A stretch of 64,000 bases of DNA, taken from positions 36,519,278 to 36,583,277 of the forward strand of contig OY744516.1 in NCBI GenBank assembly GCA_963556195.1, written 5' to 3'. Under the pieces are notes generated by a model. It was not told where the DNA came from. It did not search any database and was given only the letters and a program-made list of their open reading frames with translations. This document shows positions 9,840 to 23,589 of the stretch, in pieces. This DNA comes from Sepiola atlantica (taxonomy: Eukaryota > Mollusca > Cephalopoda > Sepiida > Sepiolidae). A program made the translations under genes and the position numbers. How positions within the stretch are numbered: position 1 is the stretch's first letter; every line of letters begins with the position of its first letter.

Positions 9840-10770
9840 ATTTAAATTTGCCAACGCTTCTCTCGTGTTTCTCTCGCTCACTTAGTGCTATATTGGGGTC
9901 TGGTTTTGAAGCGTAGTTGGTCACTAACTCCGCCTTCCTAGCACTTATCTCTTACTTAAATAGCTTGGAGACACCGTCGATATTACATGCGTGCTGGGCA
10001 AGTTCTTCTTCACCTCCGGATATGGTATCAATATCGTCTCCGAGCCGAGAGTTGGCGATTTTACGTCCTCCGATACTAATGCTTCTTTTGTGATTCTTAA
10101 ACCATCATCATACTTTTCAAGAGTATATTCACAGAGTGGGAGGCAAAATATATCTTTGTTTAACTCCAATTGCCGTTCAGAACCATTCCCTGTTGAACCC
10201 GTTGAAGATCACGGCGGTAGTTGTAGCTTTATATTGGTTTTGAATTAAACTGGTGAGTTTATGGATAATGTTATAAATTTTCATCGTGTTCTACTACGCA
10301 GTCAAACGCTTTTTTGAAATCGATGAACGTGTGGTATATAATGGTGCTGAGAAGATTTTCCGAAAATAAATGCAAGTTGAAGATCTTTCCTACTGTATTG
10401 CGTCCTTCTCGAAAACCTTCTTATTCTTCCACTATTTTTCATGGGTTCTTCGTCGTCAATCTGTTCAAAATTAACTTGAGCAGGACCTTGCTCGAATGAC
10501 TCATCAGGTTGATTTTTCAGTGGTTTTTGGCATAGTTGTAAATTGCCTTTTTTTCGGGAGTGTGAGTTGTAGGGATTGTGTCAAAGACTTCGGCCAGAAC
10601 TCGGTACGCCAAATCTTGTTAAGTACGTTGGTTAGAAAGTTAATCATAGTTTCACCGCCAGTTTCATATACTAATTCACCTAGGATATTATCAACACCAC
10701 GTGATTTATCTTTATTTTATGATCTGACTGCTTGTGAAAATTCGTTTTAAAGGATCAGTGGTAAATCCTC
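9840..10770 (-). mobile_element. Non-LTR reverse transcriptase relic
   Basis: On the minus strand, broken frames encode recognisable reverse-transcriptase blocks in order: FREGRNTV (about 10,390), HTFIDFKKAFD (domain A, about 10,310), a stretch like VIFNGFNREWF then VKQRYILPPTL (domain B region), and a C-terminal part resembling KTCNIDGVSKLF, then AELVTN. This layout is that of an endonuclease-type LINE common in molluscs. It contains several stops and frameshifts and is not the same family as the CR1/L2-like copies. It lies in intron 2 of the receptor gene. Confidence 0.6.
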
Positions 10771-10902
10771 TATTGTGCTGTTCCTACTGCAAAGTTCCTA
10801 TTCAATTCAATTCAATAAAGTTTATTTTAAGAATAAAACAATCATGCTTCAGTTGCCATTATCTTTCAGAATTTTTTAGATCAATATTAATAATTTGTAT
10901 TT

Positions 10903-11972
10903 ACCGAAGTGACACGTAGAGAAGAAGATAGCAAAATCTTCCTCTTTGGTAAGCGAGCTGATTGGATTCAGACGTCTTTTTCGAAACTCTCTCTTCGTTT
11001 CCTTTGAACGAGGATAAGCTTACGTTTTTATCTTGGATGTTCTTTTGACAACGTTTCGGTCGATGTAACTTCCGTCGTTCTTTAAAAAAAATCCGGGGTT
11101 ACATCGGTCGAAACGTTGTGAGAATAACAGCAAAGATAAGAACAGTAGTACAAATAATATAAATAATACAAAATTTAGTTGCTATGTAGGGAAAGGAGGT
11201 CGATGAGGATACAGTAGTTCATCACCTCTCAATTCTCGCATCGAATTGCTGCGTTGTTGACGCATTTATGAGTTACATCTGGTGGTTCATTCGAATATCC
11301 AGAGATCCTTCGGTTTAATCGAAATCGGCGGTGAAGCAGTTTTTAGTAATGTCCGTGCAAATGTGTCTCTTTTCGTAGGAGAGTTACACTGTTATACATT
11401 GCCATCTTTAAAATATCTGAATAGAAAATGTTAATGTCTGAGTGGAAAACTGAAATGAAAGTCGACTTATTTTACGTCTGATGGTATCAAATCTGTTACT
11501 TCGTAAAGTCGTGTACTCCTTCGCCTGAAATAAAGCTGGTTAAACCTATTCCAGCTGTTACTTACGATACTCTATCCAGTGTAGAATTTACGCATGGGCT
11601 AGTATGGTGGCAGATCAGAGTATTGTAAACAGCTGGTTGGCGTCGTCTCGTTGGCAAAAAACAGCCGTAATCTTGTGGACACGTTGTAGAAAGTTGGCTT
11701 AGTAGGTAATGGCGTCTCTCTGTAGAAGTCGCAATCCACAGTGAATATATAGAAGTTTCTATATCTTTCCCTTTTCTTTGTTTCGGTAATACGGTAATAA
11801 TTAAAATAACGTCAACAACTGTCTTACTTTATGGCGTCATTTACATATTACGTAAGATTATCCTCGCTCGAAGGAGACGAAGAGAGAGTTTCGAAAAAGA
11901 CGTCTGAATCCAATCAGCTCGCTTACCAAAGGGGAAGATTTTGCTATCTTCTTCTCTACGTGTCACTTCGGT
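10903..11972. mobile_element. Foldback element with 122-bp inverted arms
   Basis: The left arm (10,903-11,024) and right arm (11,851-11,972) are near-perfect inverted copies beginning ACCGAAGTGACACGTAGAG. The 826-bp centre has no transposase. It contains an inverted pair of the GAAACGTTGTGA block (11,051-11,130). This looks like a non-autonomous DNA transposon. No clear target duplication is seen. Confidence 0.7.
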
Positions 11973-12493
11973 CAATTCCTGTTACAGCCGTCTTCTTTTT
12001 AATCATGTAAACGTTATTAATAATGACAACAGCACACAATCATTTGGAGTTTCACACTTCTTTCAGGGATTTTCTTGTACAGTTCATAGTATAATAGTAC
12101 ATTTTACTCAACTCATCCCCCATAAGGGATGGCAGCAGCTGTCCAGAACACGATCGTACCCCTTCACAGTTCTCCACGTAAAAAGGTGGCTAAACCTATT
12201 CCAGCTGTTCTAGTACGGTGGCAGCCCAAGAGGAAAAAGATTAGAAGGGCCTTTTGTCATTTGGGTGGATTCCTGATGAATTAAAAACATCATAAAACAT
12301 AAAAGAACAGAAGAATTTTCTTTATTTTCAGATAAATGAGACTCTTATGTTAGACCTCCTCTAATTGTAGTGATATAAGTAATAACTTCTAAGGTGCTCA
12401 ATATTTTACAACATAGTTGAAACAATAAAAGTTATAAAAACGAAAATTGTCCAATTTTGAAATATTATCTTATATATTACAAATTATGTAATA

Positions 12494-13275
12494 TAGAATC
12501 CCTCCAAATGCACCTCCCCATGGACCTATGAAATATTTACAATCTTTTCTGCAATCGAATCATATTTAGTGCAAATAAATTTCAGTCTATGCCTTACTTG
12601 TCCACCAGGTTTTAGTCATGGTTGTCCAACAGCCTTTGTTTTATCGCCGTACAATGATATGCGGGACACTTTAATACTCGTCTCATTAGTAGGAGGTGTG
12701 ATCCTGAATGGGTTTCACACTCACCTAACATTAACTCCCAGATTTTTATTTGTGGTGTTATCTGAAAGATAATGTCTATCAAAATAATCCCCATAATATT
12801 CCTAAACTGAAGAAGGACATTACATCCAAAATAAGGGCAGTGTCAGGAGAGGCAGTGTGTGTCAGAGTTATTGACAATTTTGAAAGTCTTATCAAGATGT
12901 GTTTATCATTGAAAGGCGATATAACAAAGGCTGTTGGACATTCATGACTAAAACTTGACGGACAAGTCAGACATAGACTGACGTTTATTTGTTCGAAATA
13001 TGGTTGAATTTCAGAAGTGATTGTGAATTATATTAATAATATCGTGGGTGACATTATAGGGGATGGGGTCTCCCTGTAATGTTTTAATATACATTCTATG
13101 ACAAAAAGAATAAATCGGTTCGAATGAGATGTTGTAATGAGATGGGCAAGTCAGGTAAAGACTGAAGTTTATTTGTACCAAATATGGTTAGAGTGTAGAA
13201 ATGATTGTGAATTTGATTAACGATTCTATGTGTGAGTGCATTTGAGGTAAGGGGGTCGTTCTGTAATATTGTATA
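12494..13275 (+). mobile_element. Tc1/mariner-like relic arranged as a palindrome
   Basis: A transposase C-terminal fragment is open at 12,750-12,946 (WCYLKDNVYQNNP and downstream), matching the YLKD-VY end of Tc1/mariner DDE domains. Its last codons and the following 3' end (about 12,910-13,075) are repeated in inverted orientation at about 12,494-12,655. A third, partial direct copy lies at 13,130-13,275. The fragment is frameshifted upstream near 12,748. Two other elements in the window (15.9 and 57.1 kb) have the same architecture. Confidence 0.6.
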
Positions 13276-14083
13276 ACCAGAGCATAAATCAGTCATGATA
13301 TTGCATACCTATCTTGACAACGTAAGGATTGGCCAAAGCCTTCTTCTTTAGCTCAGTAATTATTGTTCTACCTCGCTTTCTCTCTTCTTGTTTCTTGGTA
13401 GCTGTAATTGAAGCTATAAAAACAACAACTCCATTATTTGCTCTGGACTGCATATTATGCTCTCGTTTATTTTATTGTTTAATATATTAGTTCATATCAC
13501 ACAGCAGTCGTTGTAGCCGTTGCAGTGATATTCATTTTTTCTATTTCTCTTTCGTTTCGTTGCAGCCGTCTCTTACTTTAGCTTCGTAGTTTCTCTCTTT
13601 CTCGCTTTATTGTACTTTTATTTTTTACAACTACATTAGTTCACATCGCAAAGCTAATTCATCTAGAGGATTACATAGTATTAATTTCTTCTGCCCCCCC
13701 CCCCTACCACAGGGAAAAAGTGGGATTTATAGCGTTCTGTCTTACTGTCTTTGATTTTATTTTCCAAAGATTCCACTATTTCACATTTTATATTTTGAAA
13801 CGCATAAATTGTCGGGTAAATATAATTTCTTTTCTTTTTTCCATGTTTACAGCGATCTCCAATAACATAATTGATGCCATTGAGAAAAGCCGCAGGACAA
13901 TCCTGGTGCTCTCCCCTGACTACGTAAACGGCGAATGGACCCGAATGGAATACCAGGTAGCACAACAGGAGATGCTCAGCCTACGTCATAAAATCATACC
14001 GATTGTATTCAGGGACATCGGCGACCTGAAACTCATCGATAAAAACCTAAAACTGATTTTAAACTCCATTACCTACATAAAAT

Positions 14084-15420
<1,337 letters not shown>

Positions 15421-15898
15421 ATACTATACACATTTTCTTACAAAAAATATCTTCATTGAAAAGGACAATTTATCGCATGTAGCGGGTGATAAGATTTTTC
15501 ATATATTCATAGTCATACAATTGACAAAAACAATACATTTTTTACATTATAATATAATGAGACTTCATTTTTTTGTGTTTAAAATATATTATCAAAGTGT
15601 CTTTTTCAACCCGCCTACACAAACCCTAGCTGCGCTGTTATATATAACCATAACTCTAGTGACGCTGCAGTGGTATAAGATGCACACAGGCTGGAAAATA
15701 GATCAATGGATTAAAGGCTTTTGAACTGACGAATCAAAGTTCGAAATATTTCGGTAAAATAGGAATTGCAACAACCGCAAGTATTTATTGTGTCAAACGT
15801 AAATTTCCACTCAATAATAATTGAATCAAAATATAGTCATCTATAAATGTATAGGTAAATTTAACAAAAATAATATTAATAAAAAATAAATTAATATA

Positions 15899-16442
15899 TG
15901 AGACTTGTCTAAAAAGTATCCGACCGTATGCAAAAAATATTTCAAATACAGATTGGGACCCTAACCCTCTTCAAAGTAGGCGCCTTGTGCTTGCACACAC
16001 TTAGCCCACCGATCCATCTACTGCCGGAAACACCTCTGGAAGTCTTCTTTTGGAATGGTGTTCATCTCCGCCGTCGCGTTAGATTCAGCAGGTGTTTGGA
16101 GAAGATGCGATGTGTAACACAAATTAAGGTGTGGTTCAACCGATTCAAAAATATCCGCACATCAGCGGAGAGTGACCAGCGTTTTGGCAGGCTCCAAACG
16201 GCTCGGTGTGCAGCTGTTGTTGAGAGGGTACGAAAAAAGAGATAATGCGGAACGCGACGGCGGAGAAGACCACCATTTCAAAAGAAGACTTCCAGATGTG
16301 TTTCCGTCAGTGGATGGATCACTGGGCTAAGTGTGTGCAAGCACAAGGGGCCTACTTTAAAGGGATTAGGGTCCCGACCCCGTCACGTATTTGAAATATT
16401 TTTCTGGCCTAAGGTCGGGTATGTTTTAAATTGGCCTCGTAT
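15899..16442. mobile_element. Mariner-like palindromic element
   Basis: Inverted arms of about 190 bp (15,899-16,090 and 16,245-16,442) each carry the 3' end of a mariner transposase gene, recognisable by WAKCVQAQGAYFE, and the terminal sequence GTATCCGACC or a variant. The centre encodes an N-terminal transposase piece, IKVWFNRFKNIRTSAES, next to the right arm. The middle of the transposase, with its catalytic residues, is absent, so this is a defective rearranged copy. Confidence 0.65.
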
Positions 16443-16876
16443 ATCTGCTCGACATCATCAAAAAGTTAACGAACAATAACCTCGCATGTAAATTCATTTA
16501 ATAACGAAAAACACGCTAACTTGATCTGTCCCTCTAAGCACTTTTGATACATTATAAATAGACAGATTCACCGGAAAGTGAATTCATATTAACCTGCCTC
16601 TTAATGTTGTGATCTATGCATTACAGAAGCATTATCTATTTTGAAAATTAAAACTAATTTACTTAACGTTAATTCTGAGGTTATCTCATCTTGTCTCCAC
16701 AAAAGAAAATACAAATATGATCAATTTAAAGTAAATCAAAAATAATTCTTATTTATATAAATAAACTCTCCAACCACTAAACAAGGGCGTATTAAAAGTA
16801 AAAACTTTTCAACAAAAACAACAATTATAATAATAAACATTAATAGAATTATATCTTAACATAAAAACAATCTTCA

Positions 16877-16939
<63 letters not shown>

Positions 16940-16957
16940 CAAACTAACATTCCCTTT

Positions 16958-17004
<47 letters not shown>

Positions 17005-17364
17005 TAGAAGAGTGCCCATCGTGGTACGGGTAAGATGAATTCCCCAAACAAAAGGCATTTGTATCACTTTTATCCTGCCGTACAAAGATTTAAAGCAAGA
17101 TATAATGATGCTAAACCTGCTAAAATTTAAGGCTTAAACTTAAGGGGTCTTAAAAAGAAATTGAAATTCAAGGAAATCTTGCTTAATTTGTGTCTCATGA
17201 CTATGGGTCAATTAAAATGGAAGATTGTGCCCATATTATGCCCTTAAAAACGTGTAAAATACGCCAAAGAAACTGAAATGTGAGGGATATGTATTAATTG
17301 ATGTATAATCCATATTGTTAAATTTTCACAAAATAGAAAAATGACAATAAATAAAATACATTTT

Positions 17365-17365
<1 letters not shown>
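16443..17365. other. AT-rich sequence with (TA)n arrays
   Basis: It holds two TA arrays (16,882-16,936 and 16,962-17,003) and otherwise no recognisable gene or element. Confidence 0.6.
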
Positions 17366-17420
<55 letters not shown>

Positions 17421-17755
17421 TGCCCCTCCCCCCACACACACGCAAAAACAAGATGGTCGTGAAAGGGTTAAGGAGGATGGGAATACCGAGGAGAGAAAGA
17501 GCATAAACGAGACCTCCACTGGAGAGAGTACTGGGACGTTGGGAGGAGGGTATTTCTACTCTAATTTAGAGAAGACGAGAAATCAATGGAAGCGATTGTT
17601 GCGATAACGTAAAATCATTTGTAATGGTTTTCGAAAGAGGCGAAGAGTACTGGAAATCTGGGAAGACTTGTTTTCATTCCCACACCAGAGAACACCCTCA
17701 GGTTATTGCCAGTGAGCAATAATTGACGACGACTTGTGTGAAAACTCTACGTGAG

Positions 17756-17815
<60 letters not shown>
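17366..17815 (+). mobile_element. R4-like LINE 3' end inserted within a (TAA)n array
   Basis: AAT arrays at 17,366-17,420 and 17,757-17,815 flank about 335 bp. The internal sequence, especially 17,500-17,756, matches the 3' UTR of the longer R4-like element at 27,540-27,846: shared blocks include AGACCTCCACTGGA, TGTTGCGATA, AGACTTGTT and a terminal GTGAGTA before the array. It is a 5'-truncated copy with no coding capacity. Confidence 0.7.
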
Positions 17816-18404
17816 GTATTAGTAGTCGTAGTAGTAGTAGAAGTAGTAAATAGATCTAATATTGATTGATAACAGAAAATTAATAGTCTTTCAACACATT
17901 TTTCTTATAAAGAAAAAGATGAATTTAGATGAATTTAGATGAATTTATTTGTAAACTATTAATTCTAAGAATAAATTAACCTCGAAACAACTGAAAAAAA
18001 TCATCATCATCATCATCATCATTATCATCATCGGTTTAACGTCCGTTTTACATGCTGGCAGGTGTTGGACGGTTTTAAGAAATTGAATTAAAAACTAACC
18101 TATCTATAGGCAGATCTTTATTTATTCCTCTTTTCTGTCAAGTTATTTATTTATCATTTCCTGCCATGTTTTCCTTCACTTTCCCCTGTGAACTGGACCT
18201 TCTACCTTAACTGTTAACTCACATCCATTCTTTCAATGTGACCATTCCATCTAAGTCTCCTGTTCTGCACACATCTCCGCATACTGTTGTGACCCTGTAA
18301 AGGGGCCGGAAGGAATACACTAACTCGGAGTTAAGAGAAAACAAGTATATTGAAAAAAAGTGTAATACAACAGAGAACGACAGTGGTTGTACGTCAGTCT
18401 TGAC
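17816..18404. repeat. Short repeats including a CAT array and a cephalopod-like repeat relic
   Basis: AGT triplets follow the AAT array, then three direct copies of GATGAATTTA near 17,920. A CAT array (18,001-18,030) is followed by GGTTTAACGTCCGTTTTACA and GTTGGACGGTTTT. This resembles an abundant repeat I remember from cephalopod genomes. The rest, to 18,404, is unassigned. Confidence 0.4.
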
Positions 18405-19340
18405 TGCCAGCATAGGCTGGTGTGGTTCCAGGTATTAAATTTCTTCCCACTGCAGAAATATGTGGCACACGGCCCGAAGGTAGGGGAGAGTTAAGCCAGT
18501 GCGACCAATACCTCAATCCAACATAAAAATCAACCGAAATGGCCCAGTTCCTGCCGGACCGATTGTTGAGAACGAATCCTTGACTGGTATTTACTAGTCC
18601 GAAGTCTCTAAGCAACTGGCGTTACAGAAACACTGTACGGGCTAGTGTGGACCCAGATATTTAATTCCTTCCCACCACAATAATATGTGGCACAAGGCCG
18701 GAAGGTGGAGGAGAATAAAGCCAGCGCCCCTAAAGAAAGAGCTATCTGACGTATAAAAATTGTCTGGTCAGCCCCGTCAGCATTCCCCGGTCAGGACGTA
18801 AGCAATAAACTTACTCCACCCCAAAGAGGGGAGGCAAGGCCTGGGAGAGTAGACCTCCTAGGACTACCCAGGACCTATACCTCAGCCTGACATATAAAAG
18901 GCCACCGAAATGACCAAGTTCTTGCCGGACTGAATGTCGAGAACGAGTCCTCGACTGGTATTTGCCAATCCGAAGTCTCTAAGCAACCGACGTTACAGAA
19001 AGACCGCACGGGTTGGTGTGGACCCAGGTATTTAATTGCTTCTTACTGCAGCAATATGTAGCACAAGGCTGGAAGGTGGAGGAAGAGTAAACCCAGCGCC
19101 CCTAAAGGAGGAGCACTCCGGCCTATAAAAAATTGCCTGGGTAGCCCCGTCGGCATTCCCCGGTCAGGCCGCCTCAGGCAGTAAGCAATGAACTTACTCC
19201 ACCCCAAAGAGGGGAGGCAATGCCTGTGAGGTGCACTTCCTAGGACAACCCAGGACCAATACTTCAGCCCGACAGATAAAAGGCCACCGAAATGTACTAG
19301 TTCCTGTCGGACTGATTGTCAAGAACGAATACTCGAGTTC
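18405..19340 (-). mobile_element. Tandem SINE array, head type II
   Basis: On the minus strand there are about two and a half units with a 370-bp period. Each has ACCAGTCGAGGACTCGTTCTC-like head sequence, TTTCGGTGGCC, the hairpin GCCTCCCCTCTTTGGGG, GAATGCCGACGGGGC, and a tail with CCTTGTGCCACATA. The body from the hairpin on is the same as in the U2-headed SINEs at 28.3, 41.5 and 43.4 kb; the head is different. Confidence 0.65.
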
Positions 19341-19579
19341 AAGTAATCCGTTATAGGTAAGGTACCATAACACCCCCTCCCAAGCCTTACCTCCTCGGGG
19401 GTCACAGTATCGTTTCCGTTTTGGATTGTCGCTCTTCTGAGGTAGCTTGGGGTAGCTGCATGTCGAAAGTGTCGTATCTGGTAACCATAACTTCTTTCTG
19501 GGGAGTGCTGTCGGTGTCTTCCGGTAGTCGTTTCCTAATTTGATTTAGGTGTCTCTTATAAGAGAACTGAGGGTCTCTA

Positions 19580-20640
19580 TCAATTCAGATTTGATATCCT
19601 CCAGCTTTTTAATTCAAGACTTTTAGTATTTTGGAGCACATTTTTAAACCTTGAAAAAATGTCTTTTTTGCTTCGACATTCCACTTCAAAACAAGTCATC
19701 TTGTCTTTCATAGTATTTAGCTCTTCTAAGACATCTTTGAGTTGCAACTTTAGCGATTCCAGCTCTGGAACCATGAGCTCACTCTCTTTAATCTTCAACT
19801 GGTTATCCAAATAATTTGACTTAATTTCTTTCAGTTTAGTCTTAGCTATTTCTAGCGTGCATTTTGTGTCCTTATGTGCTTTAATTTCTGCCGACAATTT
19901 ATTTTGCGTCGATTTCATACGATTTTTAATGGTTGAAACAAATTCCTTTTTTCATTTGTCTTATTCAGTCGCCAGATTTTTTAAATTTTCTGTCCAAAAA
20001 AAATATCGGTTAGTAACCCCCATAGGTTAAACAGCTGCAATAAGTCTGTGCCAAATAAATTGTTGGTATTTTTTAATATGAACATTTTAAATGTTTTGGT
20101 AGTTTTGTTTAAAGTAATGTCGGTAATAATTTAACCCTCGAATTTAATTTTTTTTCACCAGTCACCGTTCTGGCTATGGTCGGTTTTCCCAACCTTCTCT
20201 ATGTATGCATGTTGGTAATCGACACGTATGAACCTGAATCCAATTGTAATTTTACATCTTTATTCAGGATTTTAACCTGTACACATTTTCTTATATTCTG
20301 CCGCCCTGTTCGTTCGTTTCTGTTGATTTAACCCGAGTTTTATTGCCTCTTATCTTTTTCGTTATTTTGACTCCTGTTCGACATTGCTTATAGTAATCCT
20401 TCAATTTTTTAAATTTTATTACAGAAGTCCTTCTTTTGTTTTTTGTAACCTTTCGTCCGATTTTTATAGTTGTTCTAATAGAAGCTTTTGAAATCTTTCA
20501 TAATTTTTCAGTTGTCTTTTTTCAGTTTTTTTTTCTTCAGCTTCTTTTTTATGTTGTAGTGATTGTTGCATTTGAAATTTTACGAATTCTTTAAAATCTT
20601 CCATGTTTTTAAACATGGAAGATTTTAAAGAACTCGTAAA
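19580..20640 (-). mobile_element. Ty3/Gypsy-like relic: gag start, aspartic protease, coiled-coil segment
   Basis: On the minus strand, MEDFKEFVKFQMQQSL begins near 20,603 and continues as a charged helical region with stops. A protease-like segment follows near 20,290-20,150: VKLQLDSGSYVSI, then RRLGKPTIA, where DSG is the aspartic-protease motif. A separate 112-codon open frame at 19,580-19,918 is Lys/Glu/Leu-rich and coiled-coil-like, with no further domain. No reverse transcriptase was found next to it. This is a decayed fragment, and the coiled-coil part may not belong to it. Confidence 0.5.
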
Positions 20641-20641
20641 A
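20578..20641. repeat. Near-perfect 31-bp palindrome
   Basis: Arms 20,578-20,608 and 20,611-20,641 are inverted copies with one mismatch and a two-base loop. It overlaps the presumed start of the Gypsy-like gag reading on the minus strand. Confidence 0.9.
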
Positions 20642-20985
20642 GACCATTTTAATGTGTCTTTATAAAATACGGCTTTTTATAAGTTTTTTCTAAACGTAAT
20701 CTTAGTTGTAGTGAGAGAAAGAGTATAACACCTTTAGTACGCTTTTCGCGTAACTGTAGCATTTACGTCAACAGAAAAAAAAATAGAATTTGCATTTTTT
20801 TTCTTTCGACGTCAGAACTTTTCTTTTTTGGAGAGAAAAGAAAATATGTATTCCCTTCTTCTAAAAAAATAATACCGCCGGAACAGCAATAAAAAAAACA
20901 CTGACCTTTCGTCTTTGATGTGAGATAAGTTGATCTTTTACGTGTTTACAAATAATCTATCCTCTAACGCATCCGACTTAACTGA
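20642..20985. other. Unassigned AT-rich sequence
   Basis: I see no gene or element here. Confidence 0.5.
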
Positions 20986-20989
20986 TTAG

Positions 20990-21965
20990 TTAACCTTTTG
21001 TATAGAGAGCTTCATACCCCTAAAAAATTCCAACAAAAACCAAACGGCCAGCTGTGGTAATGTGTAACCGCCATTGCACACAGAAACCACTATTTCAATT
21101 GCTTTCAACGAAACAGATGTTCTGAAACTAAAGCCGCTTTTAGAACTGCCAGAAACCACTACAAAAGAGTTATAAAAAACGTGAGAGAGACATATGCCCA
21201 ATCCTTTAAGTCTAGAGTAGCTGAGCAGAGGCTTGGTTCCCATGGGTTTTGGCGAATAACAAACAGGATTTTGAACAGATGCGTGACCTCTATTCCAACC
21301 ATCATCAAAGTTCATGGGATGATTTTCTCGGCATCTGACAAAGCCATAAAGCATTTAACTCCACCCTTGCGACCAGGTCCGCATTCCTCCTGAATTTCCC
21401 TCTGAGCGACATCCATATATCTGTCCAGGATGTTGCCAAACTTATCAAGAACCTTGATACCAGCAAAGCAACTGGCCCGGACAGCATTCCAATCATAGTG
21501 CTTGAAAAGCTACAACCGGAACTAGCACCCATTCTTACAAAGCTGTTCAAACGTTGCTTAAAGTAGAAATGCTCATTGGAAAGGCTCGTCATTCTGCCCA
21601 GTATTTTAAAAAAATACTGGAGATCGTTCTTCTGCACCTCATTACAGACTAATTAGTCTCCTGTGCGTTATGAATAAGTTGCTTAAGTCTGTGATAAATA
21701 GAGAAGTTGTCAATCACCTTAGCAAAAACAACCTACTCTGTGACAATCAATATGGATTTCGTCCTGCCCCACACCTGTAAAATATTTACAACAAAAACTC
21801 GTGGCTGCTTCCCAGCTGACTACAACATTGTCGTTTTCAAGTCCAATGTAAACAAATTCTTGTCAAGCTGTCCTCCTAAATAATCAAATTCTGCCAAACT
21901 TCCACTCATTAACCCTTATCCTCGGGTAACCTTTGTGCCTTGATAAGTGGTAAATCTTTAGTAAT
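20990..21965 (+). mobile_element. CR1/L2-like LINE fragment, linker plus N-terminal reverse transcriptase
   Basis: The + strand encodes, with breaks, the linker before the reverse transcriptase (KAAFRTARNHYKRVI, RETYAQSFKSRVAEQ, FWRITNRILN) and its first blocks: ISVQDVAKLIKNLDTSKATG-P, then PILTKLFKRCLK, a stop at 21,562, and in another frame LISLLCVMNKLL and NQYGFRPAP. At about 21,780 it jumps directly to the ORF2 tail CFPADYNIVVFKSNVNKF and the 3' UTR signature (21,905-21,965). The catalytic part is therefore deleted. This is a dead copy. Confidence 0.7.
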
Positions 21966-22108
21966 AATTTTTTTTTTTTAATAATTAATTCAGTAACCCA
22001 CTTCAACCACTACGCGAATAAAATCGTAAATAAATAACCAAATTAATTTTATAACACAATAAAATAGCTTTATTTACTAGTTGATTGCGGAGTTAGTTAG
22101 CGAAGGAG

Positions 22109-22183
22109 AAATACTTCTAGAAGGAGGCAATTAAAAAAAAATATTATTTATATATTTTTAATTGCCTCCTTCTAGAAGTATTT
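22109..22183. repeat. Perfect 29-bp inverted repeat
   Basis: Arms 22,109-22,137 and 22,155-22,183, both containing TTCTAGAAG and the GGAGGCAATT block or its complement, are perfect inverted copies around a 17-bp AT loop. Poly-C follows at 22,314-22,325. It may be a small foldback insertion. Confidence 0.9.
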
Positions 22184-22854
22184 TTTTAATTTTTATTTTT
22201 GTTCTAATCTAGTTTGACCTTTTTGGGGAAGCTGAATTTTTCTCACGGTAAAAGCCAACCTTGTGACACACTCTGACCTCGTCGGGAGACAATTAAATAG
22301 CCCCCCTCCTTTGCCCCCCCCCCCCAAATATTTGACCGTTCAATTCCTAGCACACTGATACCCTGCACAAGGGCGACATCATTTCCGGCTTTTCTCTTTG
22401 TTTTTGTTCTTAGATTATTCCCAGTGAAAAACGCAGGGCGTTTGAAATATTGAATATTAATACAAAAACTATTACGACAACATAGTTTTATGCTTCAAAC
22501 CTTTAGGTCACCAATTGAGCCCCGTTTATTTGAATTAGGAAAAGTGAGTTTTCAAAGCCAGGTAACACATTTTGAGTGCGTGTGGAGGTACCCTACAACA
22601 AATCACTTATAAAATCCAAAATAAATATTCTACGTCACAATCCGTACTATGCCTGATAAATAATCAGATTTTTAATAAATTTCAAATAATTTCTTTGAGA
22701 ATAAAATTGTTACACAAATAAGTAATGAAATAAGAGGTAACAGTGCTGAAGTGGATATCAGTGCAGACTGATGATTTAGCGTACTCTGTTCGATTCCAAT
22801 GAAAAAAACAGACGAAATGCATTTTCTGAGCAAAGAGTCGTCAATATCAACAGA
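22184..22854. other. Unassigned intergenic sequence
   Basis: A C-rich run at 22,301-22,325 is the only feature I notice. Confidence 0.5.
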
Positions 22855-23300
22855 GCACGGACAGAATGGTCCATAACTGATCGGAGAGTAGGAAGTAGCC
22901 GTCTACAAGTGATCGGACATTACGGAAGAGATTTCAGAAATTCCGTAGTGATGATGCGAGTCTCGAAGATGAAGGTAAGTGACAGTCATGCACTTTTGGC
23001 AATGAACGTTTGGAAATAATTTTTTTTTGTATAAAACGCACGTAAAAATCGCAGAGAAATGTTTCAGGCATTTAATGTCAGTATTTCAAGTGTGTCCGAC
23101 CATCGGCAGAAAATTGGTGAAATAGATTGATAAATGGTTCTCGTATAATCTCAATGAATACATTTTTCTTTCTGAAATAGGTCATCATTTTCCAAAAAAA
23201 AAATGAACAGATGTGGTTCTGTTCTCTCCTTGAAAAAATAATTTTTTGGGCGACACATTGTTTGCGATACTAACCGGTTTCATGAGTTGCTGTATCCGTT
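22855..23300 (+). mobile_element. Mariner transposase relic, N-terminal half
   Basis: Broken frames on the + strand give RKRFQKFRSDDASLEDEG near 22,930 and FNVSISSVSDHRQKIGEI near 23,070. These are the two helix-turn-helix parts of a mariner DNA-binding region in the right order and spacing. A stop follows the first part. No catalytic domain is recognised downstream. Confidence 0.5.
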
Positions 23301-23589
23301 TGTCGTGTTATTTGCATCACAATTCTTTTCCTTTTTTTGTGTCTTATTAGCTTTTCCACTTGAACGCTACGAAAAAGGTCACTCTTACTCAACTGATGGC
23401 GGATAAAAACACTTTGGGTTTTAGCTCAAGTATAAGGCAGAGGGGGTAGGTTTCCTCTGGTAGCTTTTTGGGCCTTGCTTGTGACCAGTAACGGACTTGA
23501 AAACTGAAGGACTTATTCGTTAATTATGACTAGTTGTTGTCAACTGCAAAATCATGAATTCTCATCGACTTTCATTCATTTTCTTTGCC
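23301..23589. other. Unassigned sequence
   Basis: No gene or repeat recognised. Confidence 0.5.

Noticed and set aside
19580..19918. Independent coiled-coil gene
   Set aside because: It lies directly downstream of Gypsy-like remains on the same strand, lacks splice context, and is more simply explained as retroelement or decayed sequence. Left as part of that relic with low certainty.
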